This document shows, in pieces, positions 1-6,783 of a stretch of 56,682 nucleotides of DNA. Source of the stretch: a virus; IMG/VR virus record IMGVR_UViG_3300028780_000007, positions 1 through 56,682 of that record; one strand, 5' to 3'. The notes beneath the pieces are model-generated. The model ran no database searches. It was not told where the DNA came from and saw only the letters and a list, made by a program, of their open reading frames with translations. Position numbers and translations under genes: made by a program. Each line of letters begins with the position of its first letter. Position 1 is the first letter of the stretch.

Positions 1-84
1 CTTAGCGGCAGCGCAACATCCGTTGCGAAGTGGGGCGCATTGGAAGCTGTCGACGCAATAAATGCCATGCTCCAAAAAACTTAG
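1..84 (+). CDS. 3' end of an unidentified gene (partial)
   Basis: An open frame enters from the left edge and stops at TAG 82-84, giving 27 residues with an alanine-rich amphipathic C-terminus (GALEAVDAINAMLQKT). It runs in the same direction as the next gene and ends 10 bp before a promoter. Too short to assign a function; it may be the tail of a recombination gene given the neighbourhood, but that is only inferred from position. Confidence 0.45.
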   Translation, partial: LSGSATSVAKWGALEAVDAINAMLQKT

Positions 85-93
85 TACTAGTTC

Positions 94-122
94 TTGAAAA
101 ACAGCGAGCGTTGGAATAGAGT
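94..122 (+). promoter_or_regulatory. Promoter, reversed-core class
   Basis: TTGAAA (94-99), 17-bp spacer, TAGAGT (117-122). The spacer carries AACAGCGAGCG, the reverse complement of the core found in the forward promoter family (10929, 19106, 35095). It lies 27 bp upstream of the nuclease start at 149. Seen directly; activity is inferred. Confidence 0.55.
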
Positions 123-140
123 TCCATCTGAAAGGAAGGT

Positions 141-154
141 GTCCATATATGGAC
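141..154. promoter_or_regulatory. 14-bp palindromic operator-like site, copy 1
   Basis: Perfect palindrome GTCCATATATGGAC. Its right half contains the ATG (149) of the nuclease gene and it abuts the AAGGAAGG ribosome-binding site, so a bound protein, or base pairing in the mRNA, would cover translation initiation as well as the region just past the promoter. Followed by GAATCG, as at several other copies. Confidence 0.75.
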
Positions 155-1039
155 GAATCGAAAGCACCGCTTCTTTACACCAGTTGGGCCTCTTTTGAAG
201 TAACCGAGTTCACATATTCCCAGGCAAACGACATGGCCAAATGCGGGATGTATTCCAAGCTCTCTCGCATTGAAGGTTGGACCGACATCCACGAGCGCGC
301 GACCATGCAGTTTGGCAACTGCATTGAGGCTGGCGTCCGCAACTACTACATGAATGGCATCGATCCGATCCAATCGTTCGCGGACGAATGGGCGCGCCGC
401 AAGAAGTGGAACCTCGAGTACAACAAGAAGTCCGGAGATTGGTCCGAGATGGACGGCCTCGGCCGGAACTTGATGACTCAATTGCTCGCCAGCGACGGAA
501 AGATCACCGGGGACGACATGCAGGAGCATTCTCTTCAGGGCTTCACGTTCAATGAGAAGCTGACGAAGCCTGATTGGTACAAGGGAACGCCGCTTGTGTA
601 CATCGCGGACGCGTACAAGCCGGGCGAGATCGTTATTGATATCAAATGTTTAGGCGCGAAACTTTCCGACGAAGATAAATTTAAGGGTTTCGTTGCCCTC
701 GACCCACAACTTCGTACTGGTGCGCTAGTGAGCGGGGCTCGCCGGGTAGGATTCATGAATTTCATCCGCACAAAAACGAATCCACGGATTCAATGGAAAG
801 AGGTAGCGGTCACCGAAGACTTGATCGTCGACATCGATCTTTGGTTAAAAGATCAATACGACAAATTGATGGGAAGAAAATTCCACCGCAACGCTGGGAT
901 TCGCTTTCCTTCTTCTCAGTGCACTTTTTGTTCCATGCTGCCGATCTGCACGAACAACGAGACGCTGGCAAAAGAAACGTTGCGCAGAAAAGAGGCGCGT
1001 GACACGGAAACTGAATTTTTGAGTCTTGATGATGATTGA
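149..1039 (+). CDS. PD-(D/E)XK exonuclease with probable 4Fe-4S cluster (Cas4/RecB-like)
   Basis: 296 aa. A D-x-K element (D164-I-K166) following an acidic residue near 154 fits the PD-(D/E)XK nuclease core. One cysteine near the N-terminus (C32) and three near the C-terminus (C258, C261, C267) match the C...C-x2-C-x5-C layout that binds an iron-sulfur cluster in Cas4 and AddB-type exonucleases. Expected role: processing DNA ends for recombination, in line with RecA and a DEDD exonuclease downstream. The start is fixed by AAGGAAGG 8 bp upstream. The last ~20 residues are echoed by a stub at 1963-2037, so the 3' end has been duplicated or replaced. Confidence 0.8.
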   Translation: MDESKAPLLYTSWASFEVTEFTYSQANDMAKCGMYSKLSRIEGWTDIHERATMQFGNCIEAGVRNYYMNGIDPIQSFADEWARRKKWNLEYNKKSGDWSEMDGLGRNLMTQLLASDGKITGDDMQEHSLQGFTFNEKLTKPDWYKGTPLVYIADAYKPGEIVIDIKCLGAKLSDEDKFKGFVALDPQLRTGALVSGARRVGFMNFIRTKTNPRIQWKEVAVTEDLIVDIDLWLKDQYDKLMGRKFHRNAGIRFPSSQCTFCSMLPICTNNETLAKETLRRKEARDTETEFLSLDDD

Positions 1040-1045
1040 TTTTGT

Positions 1046-1140
1046 GGTGAGTCATGCCAAGGCTGGGCCTGGTGGGTTCAGGTAAGGCGAGATTTGGCGA
1101 GCAGCGGTCAGGTAAGTTATGGCGTGGTAAGGTCAAAAAT
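1046..1140 (+). repeat. Degenerate GGNNN pentamer array, block A
   Basis: From 1046 to about 1135 the sequence falls into 5-base units in strict register (GGTGA GTCAT GCCAA GGCTG ...). Most units begin with G or GG, while the other positions vary. It has no open frame of note and fills the gap between the nuclease gene and the 205-codon gene. A second, longer block follows that gene. Confidence 0.8.
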
Positions 1141-1154
1141 CTAAAGGAGAATAA

Positions 1155-1772
1155 ATGGCAACAGCACCAGTAACAGAAATAAACAACGTTTCAAATGATG
1201 CGGAGTTTACGATCGACATGAGCGTGCCGTACACGGCGTTCATAAAGGTCAAGGGAGTTTCTCCGTTTATTTTCCATAGGTGGTCCGTTGAAGATGTTGC
1301 GGCAAAGGGAGCGGCAGCGAAGGGCTCGAAGGCCAAGAAGGAAGACAATCTCGAGTCGTACGTGTATCGCGATGCAAAAGGGATCCTTTCAATTCCGGGG
1401 GAATATTTCCGCATGTCGATTATTCATGCGGCACGGTACAAACAAGATCCTCGGTCGCCGCGAAAAAGTGCGATGGATCTTTTCAAGGCCGGCATTGCTG
1501 TTCTCGAAGAATACTGTCCGCTTGGTTTTAAGGAATGGGATTACGTTGATCGGCGTCGTGTGGTGGTACAAAGGAATGGGATCACGCGCGCTCGGCCAAC
1601 GATGCGAGAGGGATGGGAGTGCAAGGTTCAACTTGAGGTTTTAACGCCGGAATATATTAGTCAAGCGCTTTTGAACGAAACCGTCGCGATGGCTGGCCGA
1701 CTGATCGGCGTTGGAGATTTCCGTCCGAGTTTTGGAAGGTTTCAGGTTGTCGATTTCAAGACAACTAGATAA
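1155..1772 (+). CDS. Conserved-type phage protein flanked by pentamer arrays, possible RAMP-like fold
   Basis: 205 aa, preceded by AAAGGAG (good spacing). Visible pieces: a basic linker around residues 50-60, an arginine-rich strand region around 135-150, and a C-terminal glycine-rich stretch (LIGVGDFRPSFGRF) that recalls the G-rich loops of Cas7/RAMP-like RNA-recognition folds. That resemblance is weak and I do not assign a function. It sits exactly between two GGNNN arrays and next to a partial duplicate of the nuclease tail, which suggests it arrived as a unit. A recombination-related role (ssDNA binding or annealing) is an alternative based only on position. Confidence 0.6.
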   Translation: MATAPVTEINNVSNDAEFTIDMSVPYTAFIKVKGVSPFIFHRWSVEDVAAKGAAAKGSKAKKEDNLESYVYRDAKGILSIPGEYFRMSIIHAARYKQDPRSPRKSAMDLFKAGIAVLEEYCPLGFKEWDYVDRRRVVVQRNGITRARPTMREGWECKVQLEVLTPEYISQALLNETVAMAGRLIGVGDFRPSFGRFQVVDFKTTR

Positions 1773-1784
1773 GTTTTCTGGCGG

Positions 1785-1974
1785 GGCGTGGTAGGTCGTT
1801 GTGGGGCACGGTGTGTTGAGGTTAGCTTTGGCATGGTGCGGTTCGGTGAGGCCCGGTTAGGCCCGGTGTGGTTCTTTTGGGACTGGTCGAGTGAGCTTTG
1901 GAATGGTGAGTCCGGGCAAGGTACGGCATGGTCCGTTCGGGCGGGGCGTGCTTAGGAGCGGTATGGCGAGGTTA
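1785..1974 (+). repeat. Degenerate GGNNN pentamer array, block B
   Basis: About 38 consecutive 5-base units in unbroken register (for example GGCAC GGTGT GTTGA GGTTA at 1805-1824). Most start GG followed by T or C. The strand is strongly G-rich over C. The last units run into the ATG of the nuclease-tail stub at 1963. Same character as block A on the other side of the 205-codon gene. Confidence 0.85.
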
Positions 1975-2037
1975 AATAAACGCAGAAAAGAGGGGAAAGA
2001 TACGGCCGACGAATTCGCAAGTTTGGACGAAGATTAG
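1963..2037 (+). pseudogene. Duplicate of the nuclease gene's 3' end
   Basis: A 24-codon frame whose sequence RRKEGKDTADEFASLDED matches the last residues of the 149-1039 nuclease (RRKEARDTETEFLSLDDD; 12 of 18 identical). The DNA shares CGCAGAAAAGAGG. It begins inside the end of pentamer block B. Best read as the original 3' end of the nuclease gene, displaced when the array-gene-array segment was inserted with its own replacement tail. It might still be translated, but has no clear ribosome-binding site. Confidence 0.65.
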
Positions 2038-2040
2038 CCG

Positions 2041-2127
2041 ATGAGCGCCCTCGGAGCCGCTGCGGTCGTGCTGTTCGTGCTGGCGGTTGGCGGAGCGATT
2101 TACGCGATTGGACGGAGGGGCCGATGA
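2041..2127 (+). CDS. Small single-helix membrane protein
   Basis: 28 aa, essentially one hydrophobic helix (residues 5-23) followed by GRRGR. Its stop overlaps the next start (ATGA, 2124-2127). The end of the gene, CGGAGGGGCCGATGA, supplies the ribosome-binding site for the next gene; the same 15 bases recur at 2352-2366. Function unknown. Confidence 0.6.
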   Translation: MSALGAAAVVLFVLAVGGAIYAIGRRGR

Positions 2128-2366
2128 CACTGACCGACACCCTAATCGGCGCGCTTGCTGCAACTATATTTGTAGCTTATTTCGTGGCGACGGGGGCTGT
2201 TCTGGAAAGATGGATAGAAGGCGCGTGGCCACATGGAACTGGCAATCATAACTATCTGAATACATCTGGAGCGTCGCTAGCACTCCACGTGTGTTTTGTG
2301 GCCTTTGTGATGGTGATCAATCTACTGGGACACTTCCTATACGAATTACTCCGGAGGGGCCGATGA
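2124..2366 (+). CDS. Small membrane protein, two predicted helices
   Basis: 80 aa. Two hydrophobic segments (about residues 8-28 and 50-73) separated by a polar loop containing an HGTGNHN stretch, with a basic tail (LLRRGR). Start coupled by ATGA to the gene before, stop coupled by ATGA to the gene after. No family recognised; position among early genes argues against a lysis role but does not exclude it. Confidence 0.65.
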   Translation: MTLTDTLIGALAATIFVAYFVATGAVLERWIEGAWPHGTGNHNYLNTSGASLALHVCFVAFVMVINLLGHFLYELLRRGR

Positions 2367-2554
2367 GCCGGAAGCCGAAGTTTCGTCGAGGGCAAGTCGT
2401 TGCGACGAAAGATAGCTTGGAGTTTTTTGAGCTCGCGTCATGGTGGTATGGCCACGACGGTGAAATCCGCTGGGATATTACGCAGGACAGTGGAATCCAT
2501 ATCAAGGAAAGCGCGCTGCGCCCGCTGACGCGCCGCGAGAAGGGAGAAACCTAG
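2363..2554 (+). CDS. Small SH3-like or KOW-like phage protein, unknown function
   Basis: 63 aa. Basic N-terminus (SRKPKFRRGQVV), a tryptophan-rich middle (ASWWYGHDGEIRWDI) and a C-terminal ALRPLTRRE motif. This layout (FRRGQVVA ... ESALRPLT) is common in small phage proteins that resemble a beta-barrel 'activity of X' domain; I do not know the function. Start chosen at 2363 because it overlaps the upstream stop and has CGGAGG upstream. Confidence 0.65.
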   Translation: MSRKPKFRRGQVVATKDSLEFFELASWWYGHDGEIRWDITQDSGIHIKESALRPLTRREKGET

Positions 2555-2557
2555 CCG

Positions 2558-2950
2558 ATGACGCTGGAGCAGACCATTCAGGCAACGCTGGCCGCACACT
2601 ATCGCGTGATGAACGTGGTCGGAGACTTTTCTTCGTACCGCTGTGCGTGCGGCGCGGAGCCGTGGCTCAACTCGCATCTCGCCTCAGAACTCTCGAAGGC
2701 GGTCGAGGGGCAGCGGGAGTACACGCAGGATGACATGGACGAGGGGCGCACCGAGGCTCACGCAGCCGGATATAAATTAGCGGAGTCTACGCGGTGCGAG
2801 CGCGAAGCGGCAGCCGTTGCCTCACTGATTGTGGCGCTGCGGCGAATTCAGGACATGATACCTAACACGAAGATGACTGACGACGTTCATGCGGTGATTC
2901 GGCTTGCGCTAGCTGCGGAGTCCGAGCGGCTGCGGGGCGAGGCGAAATGA
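2558..2950 (+). CDS. Phage protein of unknown function, helical
   Basis: 130 aa, predicted mostly alpha-helical, with a C-x-C pair near residue 29 (YRCACGAEPW) followed by a histidine, and alanine/glutamate-rich helices at the C-terminus. Begins 3 bp after the preceding stop and overlaps the next gene by ATGA. No family recognised. Confidence 0.65.
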   Translation: MTLEQTIQATLAAHYRVMNVVGDFSSYRCACGAEPWLNSHLASELSKAVEGQREYTQDDMDEGRTEAHAAGYKLAESTRCEREAAAVASLIVALRRIQDMIPNTKMTDDVHAVIRLALAAESERLRGEAK

Positions 2951-3237
2951 GCGAGACTAAGTCGCGTAATGTTTTGACCAAACGGCAGCGCGAGATTCTG
3001 ACGATCATGCGCGACAAAGACGAGGAGTTAATCTATGAGCACGGTCGCGGTTTCATTGGATGGTCATCCGTTGCCCCTCGAACTGTTTTTGCGCTGCTAC
3101 GGATGTGTGCGATTCATTCCGATTCAATGGACGACGTGTATTACCGTATCACGGGTACCGGCGTGAAGTTGCTGAACAACGACACGTCCGATCTGAAGCT
3201 GCTGGCCGAAGAGACATTGAAAGCGGTGCAGCCATGA
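2947..3237 (+). CDS. Possible winged-helix DNA-binding protein
   Basis: 96 aa. The N-terminal half (NVLTKRQREILTIMRDKDEE) looks like the first helices of a winged-helix 'LT..Q..IL..M' domain, followed by a segment ending YYRITGTGVKLL, which is typical of the recognition-wing end of MarR-like or phage wHTH proteins. Could bind DNA as a small regulator; inferred from pattern only. Coupled by ATGA to both neighbours. Confidence 0.6.
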   Translation: MSETKSRNVLTKRQREILTIMRDKDEELIYEHGRGFIGWSSVAPRTVFALLRMCAIHSDSMDDVYYRITGTGVKLLNNDTSDLKLLAEETLKAVQP

Positions 3238-3434
3238 CCGAGCCAACACACGCAGAATTAGTCGCTGCTCTGCGTTGGGCGTTGCGTGAAGGGCAAAAAG
3301 GATTCCACACCGTATCGCAAGGCGACGCGATTTGGTATCACTGCCGGTTCTGTCATGCTGTCGCTCGCGACCCGAAGAAACTGAACCATGAAGATAGTTG
3401 CGAATACTATCACGTAAAAAGGATGGCGGTATGA
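3234..3434 (+). CDS. Small zinc-finger protein
   Basis: 66 aa beginning MTEPTHAELVAALRWALREG. A helical N-terminus is followed by a C-x2-C...H...C...H cluster (WYHCRFCHAVARDP ... NHEDSCEYYH), consistent with one bound zinc. The first five residues are identical to those of the next gene, which may reflect duplication of the initiation region. ATGA overlap on both sides. Confidence 0.65.
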   Translation: MTEPTHAELVAALRWALREGQKGFHTVSQGDAIWYHCRFCHAVARDPKKLNHEDSCEYYHVKRMAV

Positions 3435-3637
3435 CCGAGCCAACTGTGACGCAGCGCGAGCTGAAGCCGTGTCCATTTTGTGGGGGCGAAGCCTACAAGA
3501 CCGAGAGTGTTAACGGCGATAACATGGTCTACGTAGGCTGTGGGCCGTGTGGCATTCACTTCAAGGCCCAGAAGGACTGCACAAATGGCAAGCTAACGCG
3601 TGACGTGATTGCCGCGTGGAATCGGAGAAACTCGTGA
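3431..3637 (+). CDS. Lar-like restriction alleviation protein
   Basis: 68 aa. Contains LKPCPFCGGEA, then VGCGPCGIHF, and ends DVIAAWNRR: the CPFCG...C-x2-C...WNRR signature of the Lar/restriction-alleviation family (Pfam Lar_restr_allev). Known members in lambdoid phages and Rac reduce type I restriction; many phage homologues are untested, so the functional label is by family only. Coupled by ATGA and GTGA to its neighbours. Confidence 0.75.
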   Translation: MTEPTVTQRELKPCPFCGGEAYKTESVNGDNMVYVGCGPCGIHFKAQKDCTNGKLTRDVIAAWNRRNS

Positions 3638-4107
3638 CCGAATACGAAGACGCTATCAGGCTGGCGAATCACATCCTTGATAGACCAAGCGGTGACCCAG
3701 ATGACGATTTGGCGGTTTTGTCGCGACAATTTCTACGCGCATTGGAGCGTGTCGAGCGTATCCGTGCCGAGGCCGAGGCAGCGATCCTGTTGGCGGCGGC
3801 TGACCGATGTGAAGCTTGGGCTATCAAGAATTACATGGATGATTTTGGTAGTTTCGTAGCGCGCAATGTGGCCGTCAACCTACGCGATGAAATCAAGGCC
3901 CTGCAATCCCCCGACGCCGCTGCCGCACTCACGCGACGGGACGCGGAGACACGGCTGGACGAAGGGCTAACTTGGTTCGAGCACGTTATCAGCTATCTGA
4001 AGCCAGCGGCGAACTCTTGGGACGACTGCGACCACACAACGTGGGCCAAGAACCGCATGGATACACTCACCCGCCAACTGGAGGCGCTCGATGCAAAGAA
4101 TGTGTGA
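3634..4107 (+). CDS. Helical phage protein of unknown function
   Basis: 157 aa from the GTG at 3634, which overlaps the upstream stop (GTGA); an alternative GTG lies at 3616. Predicted long helices with a glutamate/alanine-rich middle (ERVERIRAEAEAAILLAAADRCEAW) and a C-terminal SWDDCDHTTWAKNR motif. No family recognised. Confidence 0.65.
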   Translation: MTEYEDAIRLANHILDRPSGDPDDDLAVLSRQFLRALERVERIRAEAEAAILLAAADRCEAWAIKNYMDDFGSFVARNVAVNLRDEIKALQSPDAAAALTRRDAETRLDEGLTWFEHVISYLKPAANSWDDCDHTTWAKNRMDTLTRQLEALDAKNV

Positions 4108-4351
4108 GAAGTGCCGGGTCGATTACGATGACGCCGACTGTTCGACGATCTGTCCTCACAGTCAGATTATGTCGGATGAAAACTTGAAGCAGAAGAAGGC
4201 CGCGATCGAGCTATTTGGCCACGACGTGTGCTTTGCGCACGAGCCGAATGGCAAGCGGTATCACATCCAGGCAATGGGCTGGAACGGGATGCTCACGCTT
4301 GTTGGGATGTCCGGGGAATTCGCTCCGCATCTGTTTGTTAAAGCAAAATGA
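4091..4351 (+). CDS. Zinc-ribbon phage protein
   Basis: 86 aa. N-terminal C-x2-C ... C-x4-C-x-H cluster (CEKCRVDYDDADCSTICPH), then a compact domain with HDVCFAHEPNGKRYHIQAMGWNGM. The same 'C-x2-C-xVDYDDADCSTICPH' type of start occurs in many phage small proteins of unknown role. Overlaps the preceding gene by 17 bp. Confidence 0.65.
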   Translation: MQRMCEKCRVDYDDADCSTICPHSQIMSDENLKQKKAAIELFGHDVCFAHEPNGKRYHIQAMGWNGMLTLVGMSGEFAPHLFVKAK

Positions 4352-4455
4352 CGGCCGAAGAAATCACGTTTGTTTGGGTAATTGGAATAACTTGTGGTTT
4401 CGTCGGCCTTATAATTGGCGGCGTGATCGGCTACCACATAAAGAAGTGGGGATGA
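4348..4455 (+). CDS. Small single-helix membrane protein
   Basis: 35 aa: one hydrophobic helix (about residues 8-29, with GFVGLIIGGVIG) and a basic C-terminus (HIKKWG). ATGA overlap with both neighbours makes translation plausible. Function unknown. Confidence 0.6.
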   Translation: MTAEEITFVWVIGITCGFVGLIIGGVIGYHIKKWG

Positions 4456-5336
4456 AGATGAAGAACAGCGAACGATTACTGCGGTACGTGAACAAACGTC
4501 CAGATATGGACGTTTTGCCGCCGCGGCCTGGCGACAAGGTGGACGTCGTAGAGTTCTACGTGCGTCAGCTAAAGCTGCACAAGCCATTGGACATTCCGGA
4601 TCTTGTGTTGTCGAGGATGATATTGCATTCTTCGGGGTTGTGGGTATCCGAACGCAAGTCACTTGAGCTTACCGATCTTGCCCAGTTTCCAGTACCGCAG
4701 ATGCCACAATCCGGTTTTTTGTTTAGTATTGGTTCGGCCACTCCGTCTATGGTGTGGACGGGTGTTGACGAAGCAGAAAAGAATCCCATCCCTCCGGACT
4801 CTGCGTCATTTGAAATGAATCTGACCGAGGCGCTGGTTGGATGGCGAGTTTGGCATGTCGGTCGCGATGGATTTTTGCGATCGATTTATGCGCACAACGG
4901 TAAATTTAAGGCGAAATGGATGCCCGACGTACCGATGGAGTCAGCGTGCAAACACAACCATGAAGTCCCTGCCGAGTTCTGTCAGTGTGGCGTGTACGCC
5001 AGCGATTCTCGAGAGGAGGCCGAAGATCGGATAGTGGATCATGGGATTATTTTAATCGTTGGCGAGGTCTACGGTTGGGGTCGTTACGTCCGCGGCGACA
5101 GTGGATGGCGTGCGCAGTACGCGTATCCGAAAGCGTTTCACGTTGGTCGCGAAAGTTTTTCACCAGATGTCTTTGATAATTTGCGGCAATACCATGTCCC
5201 CGTTTACGTTGATCAGCCCACGTTGTTTTATAACCCGGAGGATGACGGATATGAAAATCGGCAAGAAGACACGTACGGGAATAGCGGAACCGATCCGGAG
5301 CCCGATGCCGGTGAAAGCGCCGGCGAAGACGCCTGA
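4452..5336 (+). CDS. Phage protein of unknown function with acidic tail
   Basis: 294 aa starting at the coupled ATG 4452. An N-terminal segment is interrupted at DNA level by an operator-like site (4498-4511, encoding RPDMD). The middle (VGWRVWHVGRDGFLRSIYAHNGKF ... ACKHNHEVPAEFCQCGVYA ... VYGWGRYVRGDSGWRAQYAYPKAF) is a pattern frequent in actinobacterial and phage proteins of unknown function, with a C-x-C and histidines that could hold a metal. The last 30 residues are acidic and overlap another reading frame (5251-5379). Confidence 0.65.
   Translation: MKMKNSERLLRYVNKRPDMDVLPPRPGDKVDVVEFYVRQLKLHKPLDIPDLVLSRMILHSSGLWVSERKSLELTDLAQFPVPQMPQSGFLFSIGSATPSMVWTGVDEAEKNPIPPDSASFEMNLTEALVGWRVWHVGRDGFLRSIYAHNGKFKAKWMPDVPMESACKHNHEVPAEFCQCGVYASDSREEAEDRIVDHGIILIVGEVYGWGRYVRGDSGWRAQYAYPKAFHVGRESFSPDVFDNLRQYHVPVYVDQPTLFYNPEDDGYENRQEDTYGNSGTDPEPDAGESAGEDA
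4498..4511. promoter_or_regulatory. 14-bp palindromic operator-like site, copy 2
   Basis: GTCCAGATATGGAC, inside the coding sequence 46 bp after the start at 4452. Flanked by ACG/CGT so the symmetric block extends to 18 bp. Confidence 0.65.
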
Positions 5337-5379
5337 AAAGGTTCCGACCGAGGCCGTGAAAGTCTTGAAGATAGTTTGA
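5251..5379 (+). CDS. Possible small basic protein overlapping the 3' end of the preceding gene
   Basis: 42 aa, lysine/proline-rich (MKIGKKTRTG ... VKAPAKTPEKVPTEAVKV). It is read in another frame across the last 86 bases of the 4452-5336 gene and has a strong GGAGG 9 bp upstream of its ATG. The composition is like other small basic phage proteins. Because it overlaps a longer frame, it could be chance; the ribosome-binding site favours translation. Confidence 0.45.
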   Translation: MKIGKKTRTGIAEPIRSPMPVKAPAKTPEKVPTEAVKVLKIV

Positions 5380-5392
5380 AAAGGAGACGGTG

Positions 5393-5719
5393 ATGAAAGT
5401 AGCGCTTGTTATTGTCGTGGCGGTTATATTTCTTTACGGAATCGGTTTCTTGATGACCGGAGGAGATCTGGTCATTTACCGATTCTGGGCGCCTAAACAG
5501 GAGAACGCGAAGCGCGTAGTGTTCGAGAACACGCAGAGCTACGTGCAGGGTAAACAAGAATACCTCTCACGTCTTTGCCAACAGTATAGGGACACCGCTT
5601 CAGCCGACCAGAAGGCTTCTCTGCGGACGATGATCTTGGATGAAGCTTCAACCGTAGACAACTCGAAATTATCTGGCAGCGTGCCGGCGTGCATTAACGC
5701 ATTGGGTGGTGGTCAATGA
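5393..5719 (+). CDS. Membrane-anchored phage protein (FENTQ.YV..K family)
   Basis: 108 aa; AAGGAG 6 bp before the ATG at 5393. One N-terminal membrane helix (residues 3-22), then a periplasm-facing helical domain containing FENTQSYVQGKQEYLSRL and SLRTMILDEASTVDN. I recognise this pattern from conserved phage hypothetical proteins that lie beside a second exported protein, as here, but no activity is known to me. Confidence 0.7.
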   Translation: MKVALVIVVAVIFLYGIGFLMTGGDLVIYRFWAPKQENAKRVVFENTQSYVQGKQEYLSRLCQQYRDTASADQKASLRTMILDEASTVDNSKLSGSVPACINALGGGQ

Positions 5720-6240
5720 AGTTAGGGATGATTGCGCTGCTTTTTGCGATGTGGTTGGGACAGCAAGGAAGCAGTTGCGACGATGCAACCCCGCCTTCAG
5801 ATAAAGCGCAAAGGGATCAGCAAGAGCAATTGAGCAACGAAAGTAACCGGCAGGTGGGAATGCCGGGGATCACCAACTTCACCGAGAAGAAAATTGTTCG
5901 CAAGCTTTACGAATTGCGGGACCAGAACATCGCTACGCACACTTATGTCATGGATCTGAATGGCAGATTATTTCATGTCTGCGAATCGATCGGGTATGGG
6001 CTGCCTTATGGTGTGCAGTTTTCAAACCCGGATAAAGTAATCCAGAGTTACAGTTCGTCCTTTGGCGCTATCCCGCAGTCGGAGCCCAACGGTTTGTTCA
6101 TGCCGCCGACCGCTGAAGGTACCTGGGTAATTTGTGCGAGTCACGAAAAGGCCGGCGACATAGCTCCGGTTTATGTTGAGCCGCGAGTTATTGTCAGTCC
6201 GTTTAAGTTGAAAGCAGTAGGTGAGTGGCAGGAACAATGA
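5716..6240 (+). CDS. Exported phage protein, lipoprotein-like, unknown function
   Basis: 174 aa. Short signal-like N-terminus (residues 1-16) and a cysteine at about 21, so it may be lipidated, though the lipobox (GSSC) is imperfect. The body ends with a PVYVEPRVIVSPF motif and contains HVCESIGYGLPYGVQFSNPDK. The pattern recurs in phage genomes next to the membrane protein encoded just upstream; ATGA overlap suggests the two work together at the envelope. Confidence 0.7.
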   Translation: MKLGMIALLFAMWLGQQGSSCDDATPPSDKAQRDQQEQLSNESNRQVGMPGITNFTEKKIVRKLYELRDQNIATHTYVMDLNGRLFHVCESIGYGLPYGVQFSNPDKVIQSYSSSFGAIPQSEPNGLFMPPTAEGTWVICASHEKAGDIAPVYVEPRVIVSPFKLKAVGEWQEQ

Positions 6241-6357
6241 TTGGGAAGTCTTGACTTTGAGAAGGCGCTCGCTGTAGTCTGTCGGTGTTTGCGGACGTTC
6301 TTTCCGGGGGGCGGTGGCCACATCCATCGCCCTTCAATCCTCATGTGGGAGGATGCG

Positions 6358-6783
6358 GTGAATCAATTTACAACTAAGGTTTTACTTTGGTACAGCATGA
6401 TGTACGGGTGTTTCAAGACACTACCGAATAAGGAAAAGAAAGCTCTCGAAAGATGGGAAACCTTCAACGGTTGTACATCTGATTGGCCCGGCTGGGAGAA
6501 ATACATTGGTAAGCGGCCGGCGCCGCCTCCTTGCGTAAAAATAAAAACAGCGTTCGTTTCATCGCACCTGAAGCTTTTAATTTTCAAACGCGACGGCTAT
6601 AAGTGCGTGTGGTGTTCCTCGGCAGTTGATCTGGTACCCGATCATATCGTTCCGAGCTCCCGTGGCGGCCCAACCACGATCGACAACCTTCGGACTCTTT
6701 GCGCAAAATGCAACAATTCCAAAGGCAGAAGGCTCGATAGTGAGATGAAAAAAGGGGGCGCGCGTGAGCTCGAAGGACGTTAA
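6358..6783 (+). CDS. HNH endonuclease
   Basis: 141 aa from the GTG at 6358, chosen because GGGAGG lies 5 bp upstream; in-frame TTG 6241 and ATG 6343 are alternatives. The C-terminal part has the HNH core: KLLIFKRDGYKCVWC, VPDHIVPSSRGG, then LCAKCNNSKGRR, with two C-x2-C zinc pairs. Likely cuts double-stranded DNA; could be a stand-alone homing-type nuclease or part of DNA metabolism. Its 3' end overlaps the replication-protein start by 20 bp. A weak TTGACT (6251) plus CGCTCGCTGT string lies just upstream. Confidence 0.75.
   Translation: MNQFTTKVLLWYSMMYGCFKTLPNKEKKALERWETFNGCTSDWPGWEKYIGKRPAPPPCVKIKTAFVSSHLKLLIFKRDGYKCVWCSSAVDLVPDHIVPSSRGGPTTIDNLRTLCAKCNNSKGRRLDSEMKKGGARELEGR

Noticed and set aside
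2-529. 175-codon minus-strand frame at the left edge
   Set aside because: Overlaps the promoter, operator and nuclease gene, which all have strong support on the plus strand.
1046-1974. CRISPR-like or microsatellite repeat
   Set aside because: Units are only 5 bp, degenerate and have no spacers; slippage would give identical units.
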